64,000 bases of DNA from Photobacterium sp. Ph5 (GCF_022129445.1 NZ_JADQAQ010000001.1:102662-166661), one strand, 5' to 3'. Positions 40,996 through 50,747 are shown, counted from the first letter of the stretch. Numbers and translations are program-made. Notes: a model not told the origin generated them from the letters alone.

Positions 40996-41565
40996 ATGAA
41001 AAAATATATTGTAATTGCTACAGCGTTATTACTAAGCGCATGTGCAAGTACCCCTGTACAGCCACCATTAGCTCTAACTCTTGCACCTGTGATTGCATCA
41101 CAAACGACTAACGACCTAAGCGTACAGGTGTCGAGCAAAGACTCTCGTAGTCATCAATATATTGCTGTGATCGATAGTGGTGCTCAAAATGTTGAAGAAT
41201 TCCAACCCGCTGAAAATATTGCAGCAACATTCCAGAGTGCTTTAACGAAACAGTTCGCCAGTGAAGGGATCAAAGTAAGCCCTTCTGCACCATCGAATAT
41301 TGCTATCAATATTGAAAAAGCGTTAGTTAACGTAAAGCAAGGTCTTGTTAAATACGATATGAATAGTGAATTACAAATTGCACTTCTGGTGACAACATCA
41401 AAAGGCACATTTAGTAAGAAATATTCAGCCCGTTCTACTAAGCAAGAACCGCTAAAAGCAAAGCCTGAAGACATCGCGCAAAGCTTAGAAAAAATGATGA
41501 ATTCAGTTCTAAATGAAATCGCCAATGACGGCGAATTAAATCAATATCTAACGGAGAATCTTTAA
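40996..41565 (+). CDS. yajG: YajG-family lipoprotein
   Basis: An envelope lipoprotein of unknown role, found with bolA and ampG in gammaproteobacteria. The 189-residue product has a signal and lipobox (KKYIVIATALLLSACAST). The mature part contains VQVSSKDSRSHQYIAVI and LQIALLVTTSKGTFSKKYSARSTKQEPLKAKPEDI. The ATG at 40996 is four bases after GGAGAG; the ATG at 40987 abuts AAGGAA and is less likely. Its stop overlaps the next start (TAATG). Confidence 0.92.
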   Translation: MKKYIVIATALLLSACASTPVQPPLALTLAPVIASQTTNDLSVQVSSKDSRSHQYIAVIDSGAQNVEEFQPAENIAATFQSALTKQFASEGIKVSPSAPSNIAINIEKALVNVKQGLVKYDMNSELQIALLVTTSKGTFSKKYSARSTKQEPLKAKPEDIAQSLEKMMNSVLNEIANDGELNQYLTENL

Positions 41566-42116
41566 TGCCTCGTTTTTTACTCGCACTATGCTTACTTATC
41601 GCATTACCCGTGAGTGCTGCCACTAAGGTGTTAGTTACAACTAACCTTGGTGATTTCACCATCCAACTAAACGATGAAAAAGCACCTGTTACAAGTAAAA
41701 ACTTCTTACGCTATGTGGAAGAAGGAAACTACAACGGTACTATTTTTCACCGTGTGATCCCTGGCTTTATGGCCCAAGGCGGCGGTTTTGATAAAGAGAT
41801 GAATAAACGCCCAACTCATGCTCCTATTAAAAATGAAGCAAGTAATGGCTTAAAAAATGATACAGCAACTGTTGCGATGGCACGCACACAAAATCCAAAC
41901 TCAGCAACGAACCAATTTTTTATTAACTATAAAGACAATTCATTTTTAAATGCTGCAGGTAATAACCCAGGTTATGCTGTATTTGGTAAAGTGATTAAAG
42001 GTTTTTCCGTTATACAAGATATGGCGAAAATCCCAACAGGTTCAGATAGAACAACGGGTATGCAAGATGTACCTCAGCAGCCTATCATTATTGAATCAAT
42101 GAAAGTTATTAAATAA
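41565..42116 (+). CDS. ppiA: Periplasmic cyclophilin-type prolyl isomerase
   Basis: A 183-residue cyclophilin with a cleavable signal peptide (MPRFLLALCLLIALPVSAA), so it acts in the periplasm. Active-site motifs are intact: YNGTIFHRVIPGFMAQGGGF, AMARTQNPNSATNQFFINYKDN and YAVFGKVIKGFSV. It begins inside the yajG stop codon, so the two are coupled. Confidence 0.93.
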   Translation: MPRFLLALCLLIALPVSAATKVLVTTNLGDFTIQLNDEKAPVTSKNFLRYVEEGNYNGTIFHRVIPGFMAQGGGFDKEMNKRPTHAPIKNEASNGLKNDTATVAMARTQNPNSATNQFFINYKDNSFLNAAGNNPGYAVFGKVIKGFSVIQDMAKIPTGSDRTTGMQDVPQQPIIIESMKVIK

Positions 42117-42159
42117 ATTGATTACGTCATCTGTGCGCAATCAAGCACAGGTGACGTAA

Positions 42160-42526
42160 ATGATCACTCCTATCTATCAATCTTCTCTTTCTTATCGTCA
42201 AAATAAACGAATTCAACAGGTTGTTTTTGAGCAAGCCCCTTCTTTTACTATGTCAGCTATTGCAACTATTCGTGGTGGTATTCCTTTTACCATATGAAAA
42301 ACGATGCCCATGAATGCCTTGCTCTATGGTAGAAAATGAATATAGCAGATGAAGATCCAGTCATCATTGCAAAGCTGCTTTTGGACTACAGCTTCAATAC
42401 ATTATTCAAATCGAAGACTATCAGTTATTTAGCGATTTTTATCTCCAACAAAAGATTGTCAATTATGCTCATTGCTTACTCAATCTCGCTCCTTGCCCTG
42501 AACTAACATCAATTCATCGTCCTTAA
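42160..42526 (+). pseudogene. Broken gene, family not recognised
   Basis: A readable frame (MITPIYQSSLSYRQNKRIQQ, 45 codons) stops at 42295-42297. A one-base shift continues as MKNDAHECLALW, a second shift gives VENEYSR then a stop, and the same frame then runs on as CKAAFGLQLQYIIQIEDYQL to LNLAPCPELTSIHRP before TAA at 42524-42526. Joined, the pieces suggest a protein of about 120 residues with two frameshifts and a nonsense codon. I do not know the family. Sequencing error cannot be excluded. Confidence 0.55.
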
Positions 42527-42710
42527 TTATTTATCCTCAGATTTATACCCGTTTTCACTGTTTATGAATTTACAGCACAACTTGTTGTCGAATTGACAAT
42601 GAAGCAATGCGTACAGAGCGGATTGCTGCTAAGATCTGATTTATAAAGAAAAATAACAGTTTTATACTTTACCTAGTCTCCATCCTAGGTACTTGTGTTA
42701 CGAGGAAAAT

Positions 42711-44105
42711 ATGGACAAAGCCATACATCAAAATAATACCACCGGTTGGCGTGTGTATTTAAACCCCAAAGCACTGATCATGTTTGCACTTGGGTTCTCC
42801 TCGGGCTTACCTATTCTATTGGTCTTTGGTACGCTTTCTTTTTGGCTTCGTGAGGCTGATGTAAGCCGTACAAGTATTGGCTTTTTCAGCTGGGTTGCAC
42901 TTGCTTATGGTTTTAAATGGGCATGGTCACCACTTGTTGATCGCTTCCCTTTACCCATTTTTTCCAGATTATTTGGTCGGCGTCGTGGCTGGATGTTGTT
43001 TTCACAACTGATCATTATTTTGTCACTGTGTGGTATGGCAACTAGCAATCCCCAAACAGATCTCGTTCAGTTTGCTTTATTTGCTATCGTTGTTGCCTTT
43101 GCTTCTGCTACACAAGACATTGTTATTGATGCTTTTCGTATCGAGCTTGCCACCGTACGTTTACAAGCAGCATTGTCTGCAACCTATATGGCAGGCTATC
43201 GATTAGCAATGATCATGGCAGGGGCTGGCGCGCTGGCTTTTGCGGCGTGGTTTGGCTCTGATAGTGGTTATGATCCCGCAGGCTGGAAAGCAGCCTATTT
43301 CATCATGTCGGGTATGATGTTAATTGGTGTGTTTACCACTCTCTTTGTTAAAGAGCCTAATATCGACAGTTCATCAATTCAAAAGATCGAACATGATTAT
43401 CAACAAAAATTACAACAAAAAGGGATCGGTAAAAAACAAGCAAGGCTCGCCGCGTGGTTTTATACCGCTGTTGTTATGCCTTTCCAAGACTTCTTTCAGC
43501 GCTATGGTAAAAACGCGCTACTGATCTTGTTACTCATTAGTTGTTATCGTATTTCTGATGTTGTGATGGGGGTAATGTCCAATGCCTTTTATGTTGATAT
43601 GGGCTTTACCAAAAGTGAAGTTGCGTCTATTTCAAAAATTTTTGGCGTGATCATGACTTTAGTCGGTGCTGGCTTAGGCGGTATTCTTGTCAGTAAATTT
43701 GGCACCTTACGTATTCTTGCCTTGGGCGCTTTATTATCTGCAATTACCAATCTACTATTTATGATATTTACCTATGTCGGTAATAACCTCGAGATGCTAA
43801 CTTTAGTTATTTCAGCAGATAACTTAGGCGCAGGTATTGCAACAGCAGCCTTCATCACTTTCATGTCTAGCCTAACCAATGTAGCTTTCTCTGCAACCCA
43901 GTACGCATTATTTAGCTCTATCATGCTACTATTCCCTAAGTTTATTGCGGGATTTTCTGGCGTTTATGTCGATCATTTCGGCTATAATATCTTTTTCCTG
44001 ACTACTGCATTAATAGGTATTCCGGTACTATTTTTAATCCGACTTGTTGCTAAAAATAATGCCTTATCCCTGACAACTGCACCCGATAAGTTAGAAGAAC
44101 AATAA
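42711..44105 (+). CDS. ampG: Muropeptide permease AmpG
   Basis: AmpG imports anhydro-muropeptides for cell-wall recycling and, where present, beta-lactamase induction. The 464-residue protein of the major facilitator type has about 12-14 membrane segments and the family opening NPKALIMFALGFSSGLPILLVFGTLSFWLRE, then DRFPLPIFSRLFGRRRGWM and ATQDIVIDAFRIE. ATG 42711 is placed after GAGGAAAAT; six upstream in-frame residues are excluded. It is near yajG and bolA, as in E. coli. Confidence 0.95.
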   Translation: MDKAIHQNNTTGWRVYLNPKALIMFALGFSSGLPILLVFGTLSFWLREADVSRTSIGFFSWVALAYGFKWAWSPLVDRFPLPIFSRLFGRRRGWMLFSQLIIILSLCGMATSNPQTDLVQFALFAIVVAFASATQDIVIDAFRIELATVRLQAALSATYMAGYRLAMIMAGAGALAFAAWFGSDSGYDPAGWKAAYFIMSGMMLIGVFTTLFVKEPNIDSSSIQKIEHDYQQKLQQKGIGKKQARLAAWFYTAVVMPFQDFFQRYGKNALLILLLISCYRISDVVMGVMSNAFYVDMGFTKSEVASISKIFGVIMTLVGAGLGGILVSKFGTLRILALGALLSAITNLLFMIFTYVGNNLEMLTLVISADNLGAGIATAAFITFMSSLTNVAFSATQYALFSSIMLLFPKFIAGFSGVYVDHFGYNIFFLTTALIGIPVLFLIRLVAKNNALSLTTAPDKLEEQ

Positions 44106-44121
44106 CCTCACCTGTAATAAA

Positions 44122-44163
44122 TAAGGTTTCTGTTGAAAACGGAAACCTTAACTCACCTTTTTT
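44122..44163 (+). terminator. Probable terminator after ampG
   Basis: Stem TAAGGTTTC/GAAACCTTA with an 11-base loop, then T's only after seven bases (ACTCACCTTTTTT). Moderate support. Confidence 0.5.
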
Positions 44164-44266
44164 ATTTAAACTGCGTATTTTTGCCATTAAAAAAATCACT
44201 AAAGAGTATTAAACTCAAAAAAAGTTCAGTTAAATCGTAATAAATATTCACACACCTCACATTTTT

Positions 44267-44334
44267 AATGCAAATGTAACCGTTTACATCAGATCGAGAT
44301 CACAAAAAGCAAAGGTTTGCGCAAACGTTACATT
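44267..44334. promoter_or_regulatory. CytR/CRP-like operator cluster upstream of the porin gene
   Basis: AATGTAAC (44273-44280) and its exact inverse GTTACATT (44327-44334) each match the CytR octamer (GTTGCATT or its inverse) at 7 of 8 positions. AATGCAAA (44267-44274) is another 7 of 8. Between them are the palindrome GTTTGCGCAAAC (44315-44326) and a CRP-like element ending ATCACA (near 44288-44303). The pattern resembles the CRP-CytR control of E. coli tsx. Confidence 0.5.
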
Positions 44335-44425
44335 CCCAAACGCGACATAACACACTAGAATCAGCGCCAGAAAAACGGGGCGGCCAAAATCCCTACATTT
44401 AGACCATAATGAGTGAGATAAAAAC

Positions 44426-45172
44426 ATGCGCAAATCACTAGTAGCTTTAAGCGTTTTAACAGCAGCATCAGCATTCCCAGCACATGCAGAGTACCTGTAT
44501 GGTTTTGGTGATATGAGCGTTAACTACTTAGATTGGTCTAACGGTACAGAAGAGCGTGCAAACGGCTTTAAAAAAGATTTCTGGTACCTAGAGCTTGAAG
44601 GTGGTGCGGGGTTTAGCTGGGGTGAATTATACGGTTTCGCAGATTTGGAAAACTTAGAAAAAGGTTCTGAAAAAGTAAGTACATCTGTTAAAGGTTCAGT
44701 TGCTTACAAAACGGGTATTGCAGAGCTTCGTCTATACGGCCAAGTTTACAACACCAACAGTAAAGACTTCACAGCACAAAATAACGTGCTAGGCCTATCA
44801 TATGCATTCAACGGTGATGGCTGGTTCTTCAACCCATTTATCGGCTTCCACCACACAATGACAACTCCTGGAGAAAATTCTTTTGGTGGTATGAACGGTG
44901 GTATGTTCGGTTGGTCTGCAGGCTATAACTTTGATGCATTCGGCGAGAAGTTCATGATCAGCAACTGGCACGAATCTGAATTTGGCCGCAATGACAAATA
45001 CATGATCGTTTCAGGTGAAGGCGATGATGTAAGCGCAAACGGTGCATTAGCACTATGGTGGAACGCAACGGATCACGTAACAACAGGTGTTCAGTACCGT
45101 TATGCTTACAACAAGCTCGGTAACAAGGGCAACCAAAACGCGATGATTTATACAGTTAAATATAACTTCTAA
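44426..45172 (+). CDS. Tsx/OmpK-type outer-membrane channel
   Basis: A 248-residue outer-membrane beta-barrel. It has a signal peptide (RKSLVALSVLTAASAFPAHA) ending AHA-E, alternating aromatic strands (YLYGFGDMSVNYLDW, GELYGFADLEN, FNPFIGFHH) and a C-terminal phenylalanine (YTVKYNF) as required for barrel insertion. It resembles the nucleoside-specific Tsx/OmpK family. The CytR/CRP-like sites upstream and the terminator downstream fit an independent nucleoside-responsive unit. Which substrate it passes is inference. Confidence 0.82.
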   Translation: MRKSLVALSVLTAASAFPAHAEYLYGFGDMSVNYLDWSNGTEERANGFKKDFWYLELEGGAGFSWGELYGFADLENLEKGSEKVSTSVKGSVAYKTGIAELRLYGQVYNTNSKDFTAQNNVLGLSYAFNGDGWFFNPFIGFHHTMTTPGENSFGGMNGGMFGWSAGYNFDAFGEKFMISNWHESEFGRNDKYMIVSGEGDDVSANGALALWWNATDHVTTGVQYRYAYNKLGNKGNQNAMIYTVKYNF

Positions 45173-45201
45173 TCAATAAGTTATTGAGTAATTAATGAGA
45201 G

Positions 45202-45226
45202 AAGGCGCTATAACAGCGCCTTTTTT
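45202..45226 (+). terminator. Terminator after the porin gene
   Basis: AAGGCGCT-ATAAC-AGCGCCTT followed by T's. Confidence 0.88.
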
Positions 45227-45288
45227 GATCCTGCACTATTTGAACAATGTTACTATCAACATAAATATAGTTAACAATGGATTGCTGT

Positions 45289-46233
45289 GTGAAAATCACA
45301 ATATTGGGTGCAGGTGCAATCGGCTCACTATGGGCTGTCGCTTTGCAACCGCAACATGATGTTCAAGTTTGGACCCGTTCATCAATAACCCGCTATCCAC
45401 TCACCTTTCAATCTTTGAATGGTGAAGTAGGATCTTACTGTTTCAATGCTAATCACGCAGATCATTTACAACAAAGTGATGTACTCCTTGTGACAGTAAA
45501 ATCGTTTCAAGTCATCACCGCCTTACAACCCCTTGTTAACGATCTTTCAGCGCGATGCAAGATAGTGATCATGCACAACGGGATTGGTAGCCATGATACC
45601 GTTAAGCAACTCTTTCCTAAACATACGATTTGTTATGCCACCACATCCCATGCAGCGTTAAAAACAGCAGAAAGTACGCTACGCCATACTGGGCTTGGAC
45701 AAACTTTTATTGGCGCAATATCCTCCGCCATATCTGATGGTAGCTCTACCGCTGACATACTCAATCAAGCGTTATCACCGTGCTATTGGCAAGATGACAT
45801 CATGGAACCATTATGGAAGAAACTCGCCATTAATTGTGCGATTAACCCATTAACTGCCATTCATCAATGTACGAACGGTGAGCTTGCTAATGAAGACTAT
45901 CAAGATCAATTAATCCAAATTTGTAATGAAGTCACACTCGTTATGCGAGCAGAAGGCTACAGTGTAAAAAATGGTGAGCTTTATCAACAAGCACTGACGG
46001 TAATAAATGCGACCGCTGATAATTATTCCTCGATGAATAGAGATATTTTTTATCAGCGCCAAACAGAAATCGACTATATTACGGGCTATCTTATTCACCG
46101 AGCGAAAAAATTCGATATTGCTGTGCCTGTAAATACCCAGTTATGGCAAACCATTACATCTATGGAGTCCTCATATCATGCTAGAACCAATAACGACTGC
46201 TCCTCGCGTTGCTGTTTGCCTTGCTCCTGGTAG
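45289..46233 (+). CDS. panE: 2-dehydropantoate 2-reductase with odd C-terminus
   Basis: PanE reduces ketopantoate to pantoate with NADPH for coenzyme A synthesis. The Rossmann motif KITILGAGAIGSLWAVAL opens the protein; LVTVKSFQV and HNGIGSHD follow, the catalytic lysine lies in EPLWKKLAINCAINPLTA, and SSMNRDIFYQRQTEIDYITGYL contains the late substrate residues. GTG 45289 is preferred (GGA eight bases before) over ATG 45277. The last 18 residues or so (ARTNNDCSSRCCLPCSW region) are cysteine-rich and atypical and overlap yajL by 56 bases. Confidence 0.9.
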   Translation: MKITILGAGAIGSLWAVALQPQHDVQVWTRSSITRYPLTFQSLNGEVGSYCFNANHADHLQQSDVLLVTVKSFQVITALQPLVNDLSARCKIVIMHNGIGSHDTVKQLFPKHTICYATTSHAALKTAESTLRHTGLGQTFIGAISSAISDGSSTADILNQALSPCYWQDDIMEPLWKKLAINCAINPLTAIHQCTNGELANEDYQDQLIQICNEVTLVMRAEGYSVKNGELYQQALTVINATADNYSSMNRDIFYQRQTEIDYITGYLIHRAKKFDIAVPVNTQLWQTITSMESSYHARTNNDCSSRCCLPCSW

Positions 46234-46795
46234 CGAAGAAATGGAAGCAATTAACACTATTGCGATTTTAAAGCGGGCTGGATTTGAAGTAACAATTGCA
46301 AGTACCGCAGAAGATGGCGCACTAATTTTAGAAGGATCTCGCGGCATCAAGCTGGTAGCAGACGTGCCTTTGATCAATGTTGCCGATGAGCCATTTGATT
46401 GCGTGGTGTTACCCGGCGGTTTAAAAGGCGCGGAACATTTTCGTGATAGCCCACTAGTGGTTGAATTTGTAAAGCAGCATCACTATGACGGTAAACTGAT
46501 CGCCGCGATTTGTGCAACACCTGCAGTTATGTTTATTCCACATCAATTGTTCACACATTCAATCATGACGTGTCATCCTGCTTTTCAACATCAGATACCA
46601 ACACATCAATTACGCGTTAAGCGTGTGGTGTATGATAAAAATACACGTCTATTAACTAGTCAAGGCCCCGGAACTGCACAAGAGTTTGCGCTAGAGATAG
46701 TGACGCAATTAGAAAATAAAGCCAAAGCGGCTGAAGTTGCAGAGCCTATGGTTGTATGGCCGAATATGCATTACGACGTATTACCACGCACTTAA
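46178..46795 (+). CDS. yajL: DJ-1/PfpI family protein YajL
   Basis: YajL is a cytoplasmic DJ-1-type protein with chaperone and reported deglycase activity toward oxidative and carbonyl damage. The 205-residue product has the conserved glutamate in APGSEEMEAINTIAILKRAGF and the nucleophilic cysteine in IAAICATPAVM, plus TSQGPGTAQEFALEIV. GGAG is seven bases before the ATG. It overlaps the end of panE, with a terminator downstream. Confidence 0.94.
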   Translation: MLEPITTAPRVAVCLAPGSEEMEAINTIAILKRAGFEVTIASTAEDGALILEGSRGIKLVADVPLINVADEPFDCVVLPGGLKGAEHFRDSPLVVEFVKQHHYDGKLIAAICATPAVMFIPHQLFTHSIMTCHPAFQHQIPTHQLRVKRVVYDKNTRLLTSQGPGTAQEFALEIVTQLENKAKAAEVAEPMVVWPNMHYDVLPRT

Positions 46796-46832
46796 TCTAT
46801 TGAGATTAAGTGATGTAAACTCACCAGATAAC

Positions 46833-46862
46833 AAAAAGCCTCGCAATTGCGAGGCTTCTTTT
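46833..46862. terminator. Bidirectional terminator between yajL and thiI
   Basis: Perfect palindrome GCCTCGCAATTGCGAGGC (46838-46855) with A's before and T's after; serves two convergent genes. Confidence 0.85.
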
Positions 46863-46883
46863 ATTTAGACACAGCGATGGCGA

Positions 46884-48335
46884 TTATAAAGGACGGTAAA
46901 CTTTTACGTTCTCGAAACCATTCTCTTTTAGGTACAGCGCTTGTAAGCGGCTCATTACGCCACGATCACAGTACAGAAGGTACGTCTTATCCTGCGGTAA
47001 GTCACCAAACTGTGTTGCCAGCTTGTAGAAAGGTAAGTGCTTAACTTCGATCCCTTCAAGCTCTAGTGGGCTTTCATCTTCTTCGTCAGGGCTACGAATA
47101 TCAAGTACAATTGCGTCACCCGCTACCTGCTCAACTAACTCAACTTCAGGAGCTTGTTCTTGGCTTTGCTTTTCGATGTCACGAATATCCATCACACGCG
47201 CCTCATCAACAACACGATCAAGAATAGAGAAATCAAATTTATCTTCTTCAATTTCAAGCTTCGCTTTCACCGCTTTCACTGTTGGGCTCTTAGAAATCAC
47301 GCCACAGAACTCTGGCATCGTTTTCGCAAAGTCTTCAGTGCCAATTTCACGTGCAACATTAATGATATCTTCTTTATCCCAGTTAATCAGTGGACGAAGA
47401 ATTAGACTATCTGTTACGCCGTCAATGTGACGAAGGTTAGTTAATGTTTGGCTTGAAACCTGACCTAGCGCTTCACCCGTTACTAATGCTTCGATACCGA
47501 ATTTATCAGCAACTTTACCCGCAGCACGCATAAACATACGCTTAAGGATAACGCCCATCTGACCATCGTCGACTTTCTCTAAAATCTCACCAACAACAGG
47601 CTCAAAATCAATAGCGATAAATTTAACTTTTGCTGAAGAGCCAAACTTGTTCCAAATATAATGCGCAACCTGCTTAACACCGATCTCGTGTGCAGGCCCA
47701 CCTAAATTAAAGAAACAGTAATGGACTTTACTACCACGTTTAATATGCAAGTAGCTTGAAACACCAGAATCAAAACCACCAGAAATTAAACTTAGTACGT
47801 CTTCTTGTGTTCCTAAAGGAAAACCACCTAGACCTTTATGGCGGAATAACACAAGGTTTAATAAGTTGTGTTCAATTTCAATATTAACCGTTACATCTGG
47901 CTTTTTCAGTCTTACTTTTGCAGATTCAATCGCTTGATTAAGACCACCACCCACATAACGCTCAGCTTCAATAGAGGTAAAGTCATGCTTGCCAACACGC
48001 TTTGCACGAACGCAGAATGTTTTACCTTCCAGCTCTGGGCCAACAAGCGCTAATGTTTGTTCATAAACATTATGAAGATCAGTAAATTCCGTTTGCTGTA
48101 CTTCAAGGGTATGATGAATACCAGGTGTTTGCGTCAATGTTGCTAAGATCATATCGCGCTTTGATTCATCAGGCTCATTAACTTCCAATGAAAAACGACG
48201 GTTATAAACGCTAACAGACTCTGACTGGCGCTTTAAGATGATGCGTAAATTAGACTCAAGAATTTTGATAAAACGCTTACGCACTGAATCACTTTTAACA
48301 AAAATCTCTGGATGTGGCTTAACAATAAATTTCAT
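46884..48335 (-). CDS. thiI: tRNA 4-thiouridine synthase / thiamine sulfur carrier ThiI
   Basis: ThiI makes 4-thiouridine at tRNA position 8 and supplies sulfur for the thiazole of thiamine. The 483-residue product has THUMP (about 60-165), the PP-loop ([16 protein letters not shown]) and a C-terminal rhodanese domain with the active cysteine in [11 protein letters not shown]. Length equals E. coli ThiI (482). A TATAAT on the minus strand (48455-48460) could be its -10 element. Confidence 0.96.
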   Translation of the reverse strand: MKFIVKPHPEIFVKSDSVRKRFIKILESNLRIILKRQSESVSVYNRRFSLEVNEPDESKRDMILATLTQTPGIHHTLEVQQTEFTDLHNVYEQTLALVGPELEGKTFCVRAKRVGKHDFTSIEAERYVGGGLNQAIESAKVRLKKPDVTVNIEIEHNLLNLVLFRHKGLGGFPLGTQEDVLSLISGGFDSGVSSYLHIKRGSKVHYCFFNLGGPAHEIGVKQVAHYIWNKFGSSAKVKFIAIDFEPVVGEILEKVDDGQMGVILKRMFMRAAGKVADKFGIEALVTGEALGQVSSQTLTNLRHIDGVTDSLILRPLINWDKEDIINVAREIGTEDFAKTMPEFCGVISKSPTVKAVKAKLEIEEDKFDFSILDRVVDEARVMDIRDIEKQSQEQAPEVELVEQVAGDAIVLDIRSPDEEDESPLELEGIEVKHLPFYKLATQFGDLPQDKTYLLYCDRGVMSRLQALYLKENGFENVKVYRPL

Positions 48336-48649
48336 AACACGCTTCGCTTCACAGGGCTAACAGTACAGAACAGAATCAATTCATTAACGGATGATTTTTA
48401 ACAGATCATATCGTGAAAATTGACAGAGAGTACCAAACGGAATTAAAGGCGCGAATTATACAGCAAGCTACCGACCACTGAAACAAAGATATGAAAACTC
48501 ACGACGTTATCTTCGATTAGACTTACCGCATGCGATTGGCTTTCAATTATATTTACCTTAGTCATGATCATCTCTGCCAGCAACTCTCATCGGCGAAATT
48601 CAGCGTAAATATCTAAAACACTTATCAGCAAGAGCAACATCTCTCCCAA
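48336..48649. other. Intergenic region between thiI and pomB
   Basis: About 310 bases. Apart from the candidate TATAAT for thiI near 48455, I see no ORF with a ribosome-binding site and no RNA structure until the pomB terminator. Confidence 0.35.
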
Positions 48650-48676
48650 TAAAAATGGCAGCGCTATCGCTGCCAT
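48650..48676 (-). terminator. Terminator after pomB
   Basis: Minus strand: ATGGCAGCG/CGCTGCCAT stem, four-base loop, T run. Confidence 0.88.
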
Positions 48677-48703
48677 TATGTGAATAACCTTAAGCGCTAC
48701 AAT

Positions 48704-49627
48704 CTATTGAGCACTAAAGTTACTGCTGATCTCATCACTGAAATGTGGCTTACCTTGCATTATAGATATTTCCACTCGACGGTTTTTAGCTTGTCCTTCT
48801 CGAGTTTTGTTATCAGCAATAGGCTGAGTATCTGCCAATCCAACCACCCGCATTTTAGTATGATCAAACCCTTCAACTTTTTCCATTTCTTGCGCGACTG
48901 ATACTGCCCGTTGTGCTGATAAATCCCAGTTAGATCGGTATAACTCTGAATCCAATTTATCACTCGCGGTATGTCCCGTTACTCGAATAATGCCAGGCAC
49001 ATCTTTAACTAACATCGCAACTTGACGTACTAACGGCTTAAATTTGGGTTGTAAAAACGCAGAGCCTTCAGGAAATGCGCCTTTTTCACGAATACGAATA
49101 ACCAACTGTTGTCCAAGGTTTTCAATTTCTATAATTTTGTCACTGATCTCACGCTCTAATGCTTTAGTCAGTACTTCTTTTAGTTTCTCTTGCATTTGAT
49201 CGGCTTCAGATTCATCATTTTCATTATTTTGTGTCGCCGTTTTTTTACTTTGTCCGCCCGTCAACTTACCAGCATCTCGTTGTGTGCCACCAGCTCGATC
49301 AAAATCTCCTTCATGAAAATCTAATGATCGTTGTGTCATATCAATTGTTTGTTGCATGATCACTTCTATCGGCGTTGGCTCAGGACGACCCGGTCTAAAC
49401 TCTTGCGCAATAACACTTGTACCTTTGGGTATGTCGTTGACCTCAAGCATATTTTGCACTCCGAAAGCATATTTCATCGAACCTGCAATTTGCTTAAATT
49501 TCAGTACATCCATTTCAGAAAAAGAAAGCAATAAAACAAAGAAACACATTAATAGTGTGGCAAGATCAGCAAAGGTTGCCATCCATGGAGGCGCACCTTT
49601 TTTACATTTACAAGATTGCTCTTCCAT
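48704..49627 (-). CDS. pomB: Sodium-driven flagellar motor protein PomB
   Basis: PomB is the stator subunit that binds Na+ and anchors the stator to peptidoglycan. The 307-residue protein has a single membrane helix with the ion-binding aspartate Asp21 in WMATFADLATLLMCFFVLLLSFSEMDVLKFKQ, a variable charged linker, and a C-terminal OmpA/MotB domain (TGHTASDKLDSELYRSNWDLSAQRAVSVAQEM, NRRVEI). It follows pomA by 11 bases. Confidence 0.95.
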   Translation of the reverse strand: MEEQSCKCKKGAPPWMATFADLATLLMCFFVLLLSFSEMDVLKFKQIAGSMKYAFGVQNMLEVNDIPKGTSVIAQEFRPGRPEPTPIEVIMQQTIDMTQRSLDFHEGDFDRAGGTQRDAGKLTGGQSKKTATQNNENDESEADQMQEKLKEVLTKALEREISDKIIEIENLGQQLVIRIREKGAFPEGSAFLQPKFKPLVRQVAMLVKDVPGIIRVTGHTASDKLDSELYRSNWDLSAQRAVSVAQEMEKVEGFDHTKMRVVGLADTQPIADNKTREGQAKNRRVEISIMQGKPHFSDEISSNFSAQ

Positions 49628-49638
49628 TCAACTGTCTC

Positions 49639-50400
49639 TTACTCGTCAAGGATCACGCTGCGTTTTTTCTCATGAAGGTAGTTTTTCAAATAGCCATCAA
49701 TAACCCGAGGGTTCTGACCATCTTGAATAGCTAGCACACCATCTAAGATTAAACGCTTATTTAAACGCTCTTGCTCTTTACGCAGGTTCAATTTATCTGC
49801 AATAGGTATTGCAACCATATTCGCTAACATCGAACCGTATAACGTCGTTAATAAGGCAACCGCCATTGCGGGACCTATGGATTTGGGATCATCCATATTA
49901 GATAGCATGGCAACTAAGCCAATCAGCGTACCAATCATCCCCATTGCTGGCGCAACATCACCAAAAGAAGAAAATATCCCCACCCCTTGCTCATGACGTT
50001 CATTGGTTAATGAGATATCTTTTTGTAAAGTACCGCGCACAACATCAGCATCATGGCCATCCACCAACATATCAATGCCTTTGCGCATAAAAGGGTTAGT
50101 AATTTCCATCTCTTCTAAGGCTAAAAATCCACCTTTACGTGCGGCATCAGCCATTTCGACAATTTTTGCAATTAACTCTTCGGGATTGTCCGTTTTAAAC
50201 ATAAAAGCTTTAATAGCGATTTTTGCAGCGCCAAAAAATTGCCCAATGTTGTATTTCATTAACACCACAAAGGTACTGCCACCTAATACAATCAAAATCG
50301 ATGATGTATCGTAAAACATCACCAAATCGCCGCCGAGCAGCATAGCCATAACAATGAATGCGAATGCACCAAGCAATCCTATAAGCGTCGCCAAATCCAA
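49639..50400 (-). CDS. pomA: Sodium-driven flagellar motor protein PomA
   Basis: PomA forms the Na+ channel with PomB and turns the polar flagellum. I start at TTG 50400 (MDLATLIGLLGAFAF): GAGG is eight bases upstream, and the product is then 253 residues, the length of known PomA. Four membrane segments are visible, with the charged cytoplasmic loop between helices 2 and 3 and the conserved prolines in VAPAMGMIGTLIGLV. It is the first gene of pomAB. Confidence 0.95.
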   Translation of the reverse strand: MDLATLIGLLGAFAFIVMAMLLGGDLVMFYDTSSILIVLGGSTFVVLMKYNIGQFFGAAKIAIKAFMFKTDNPEELIAKIVEMADAARKGGFLALEEMEITNPFMRKGIDMLVDGHDADVVRGTLQKDISLTNERHEQGVGIFSSFGDVAPAMGMIGTLIGLVAMLSNMDDPKSIGPAMAVALLTTLYGSMLANMVAIPIADKLNLRKEQERLNKRLILDGVLAIQDGQNPRVIDGYLKNYLHEKKRSVILDE

Positions 50401-50747
50401 AGCATGATCCTCTTTTGCTAGGTAAATATAATGGCTTGCGTTTATTGACAATCAATTAACACATCTGAATCTATCACTGAGATAATACGCTCTAAAGACA
50501 GCCAAAACTTTAAAGCCACCGCCATATTCACTATTTCGCCAAGACTCTTCTTAGCATTAAATGATGAATGTCATCAGCAAAGTAACTCTTTATCGACCAA
50601 TTCATCTTTTCATTTAGCTTTTTCTTAACCAATTAATTAAGACTATTTATGAAAATTACTGTCTGCGACACAGATTACTGTGACATAATTTGACCCCAGT
50701 AATTCTCTACGTTATTTTTCCTGCACTTAGATAAGAGTGAAAATGAT
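50401..50747. other. Divergent pomA-xseB intergenic region
   Basis: About 350 AT-rich bases with promoters for both units expected. A TTGACC near 50690 faces xseB but has no clear -10 partner. I see nothing else in it. Confidence 0.35.
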
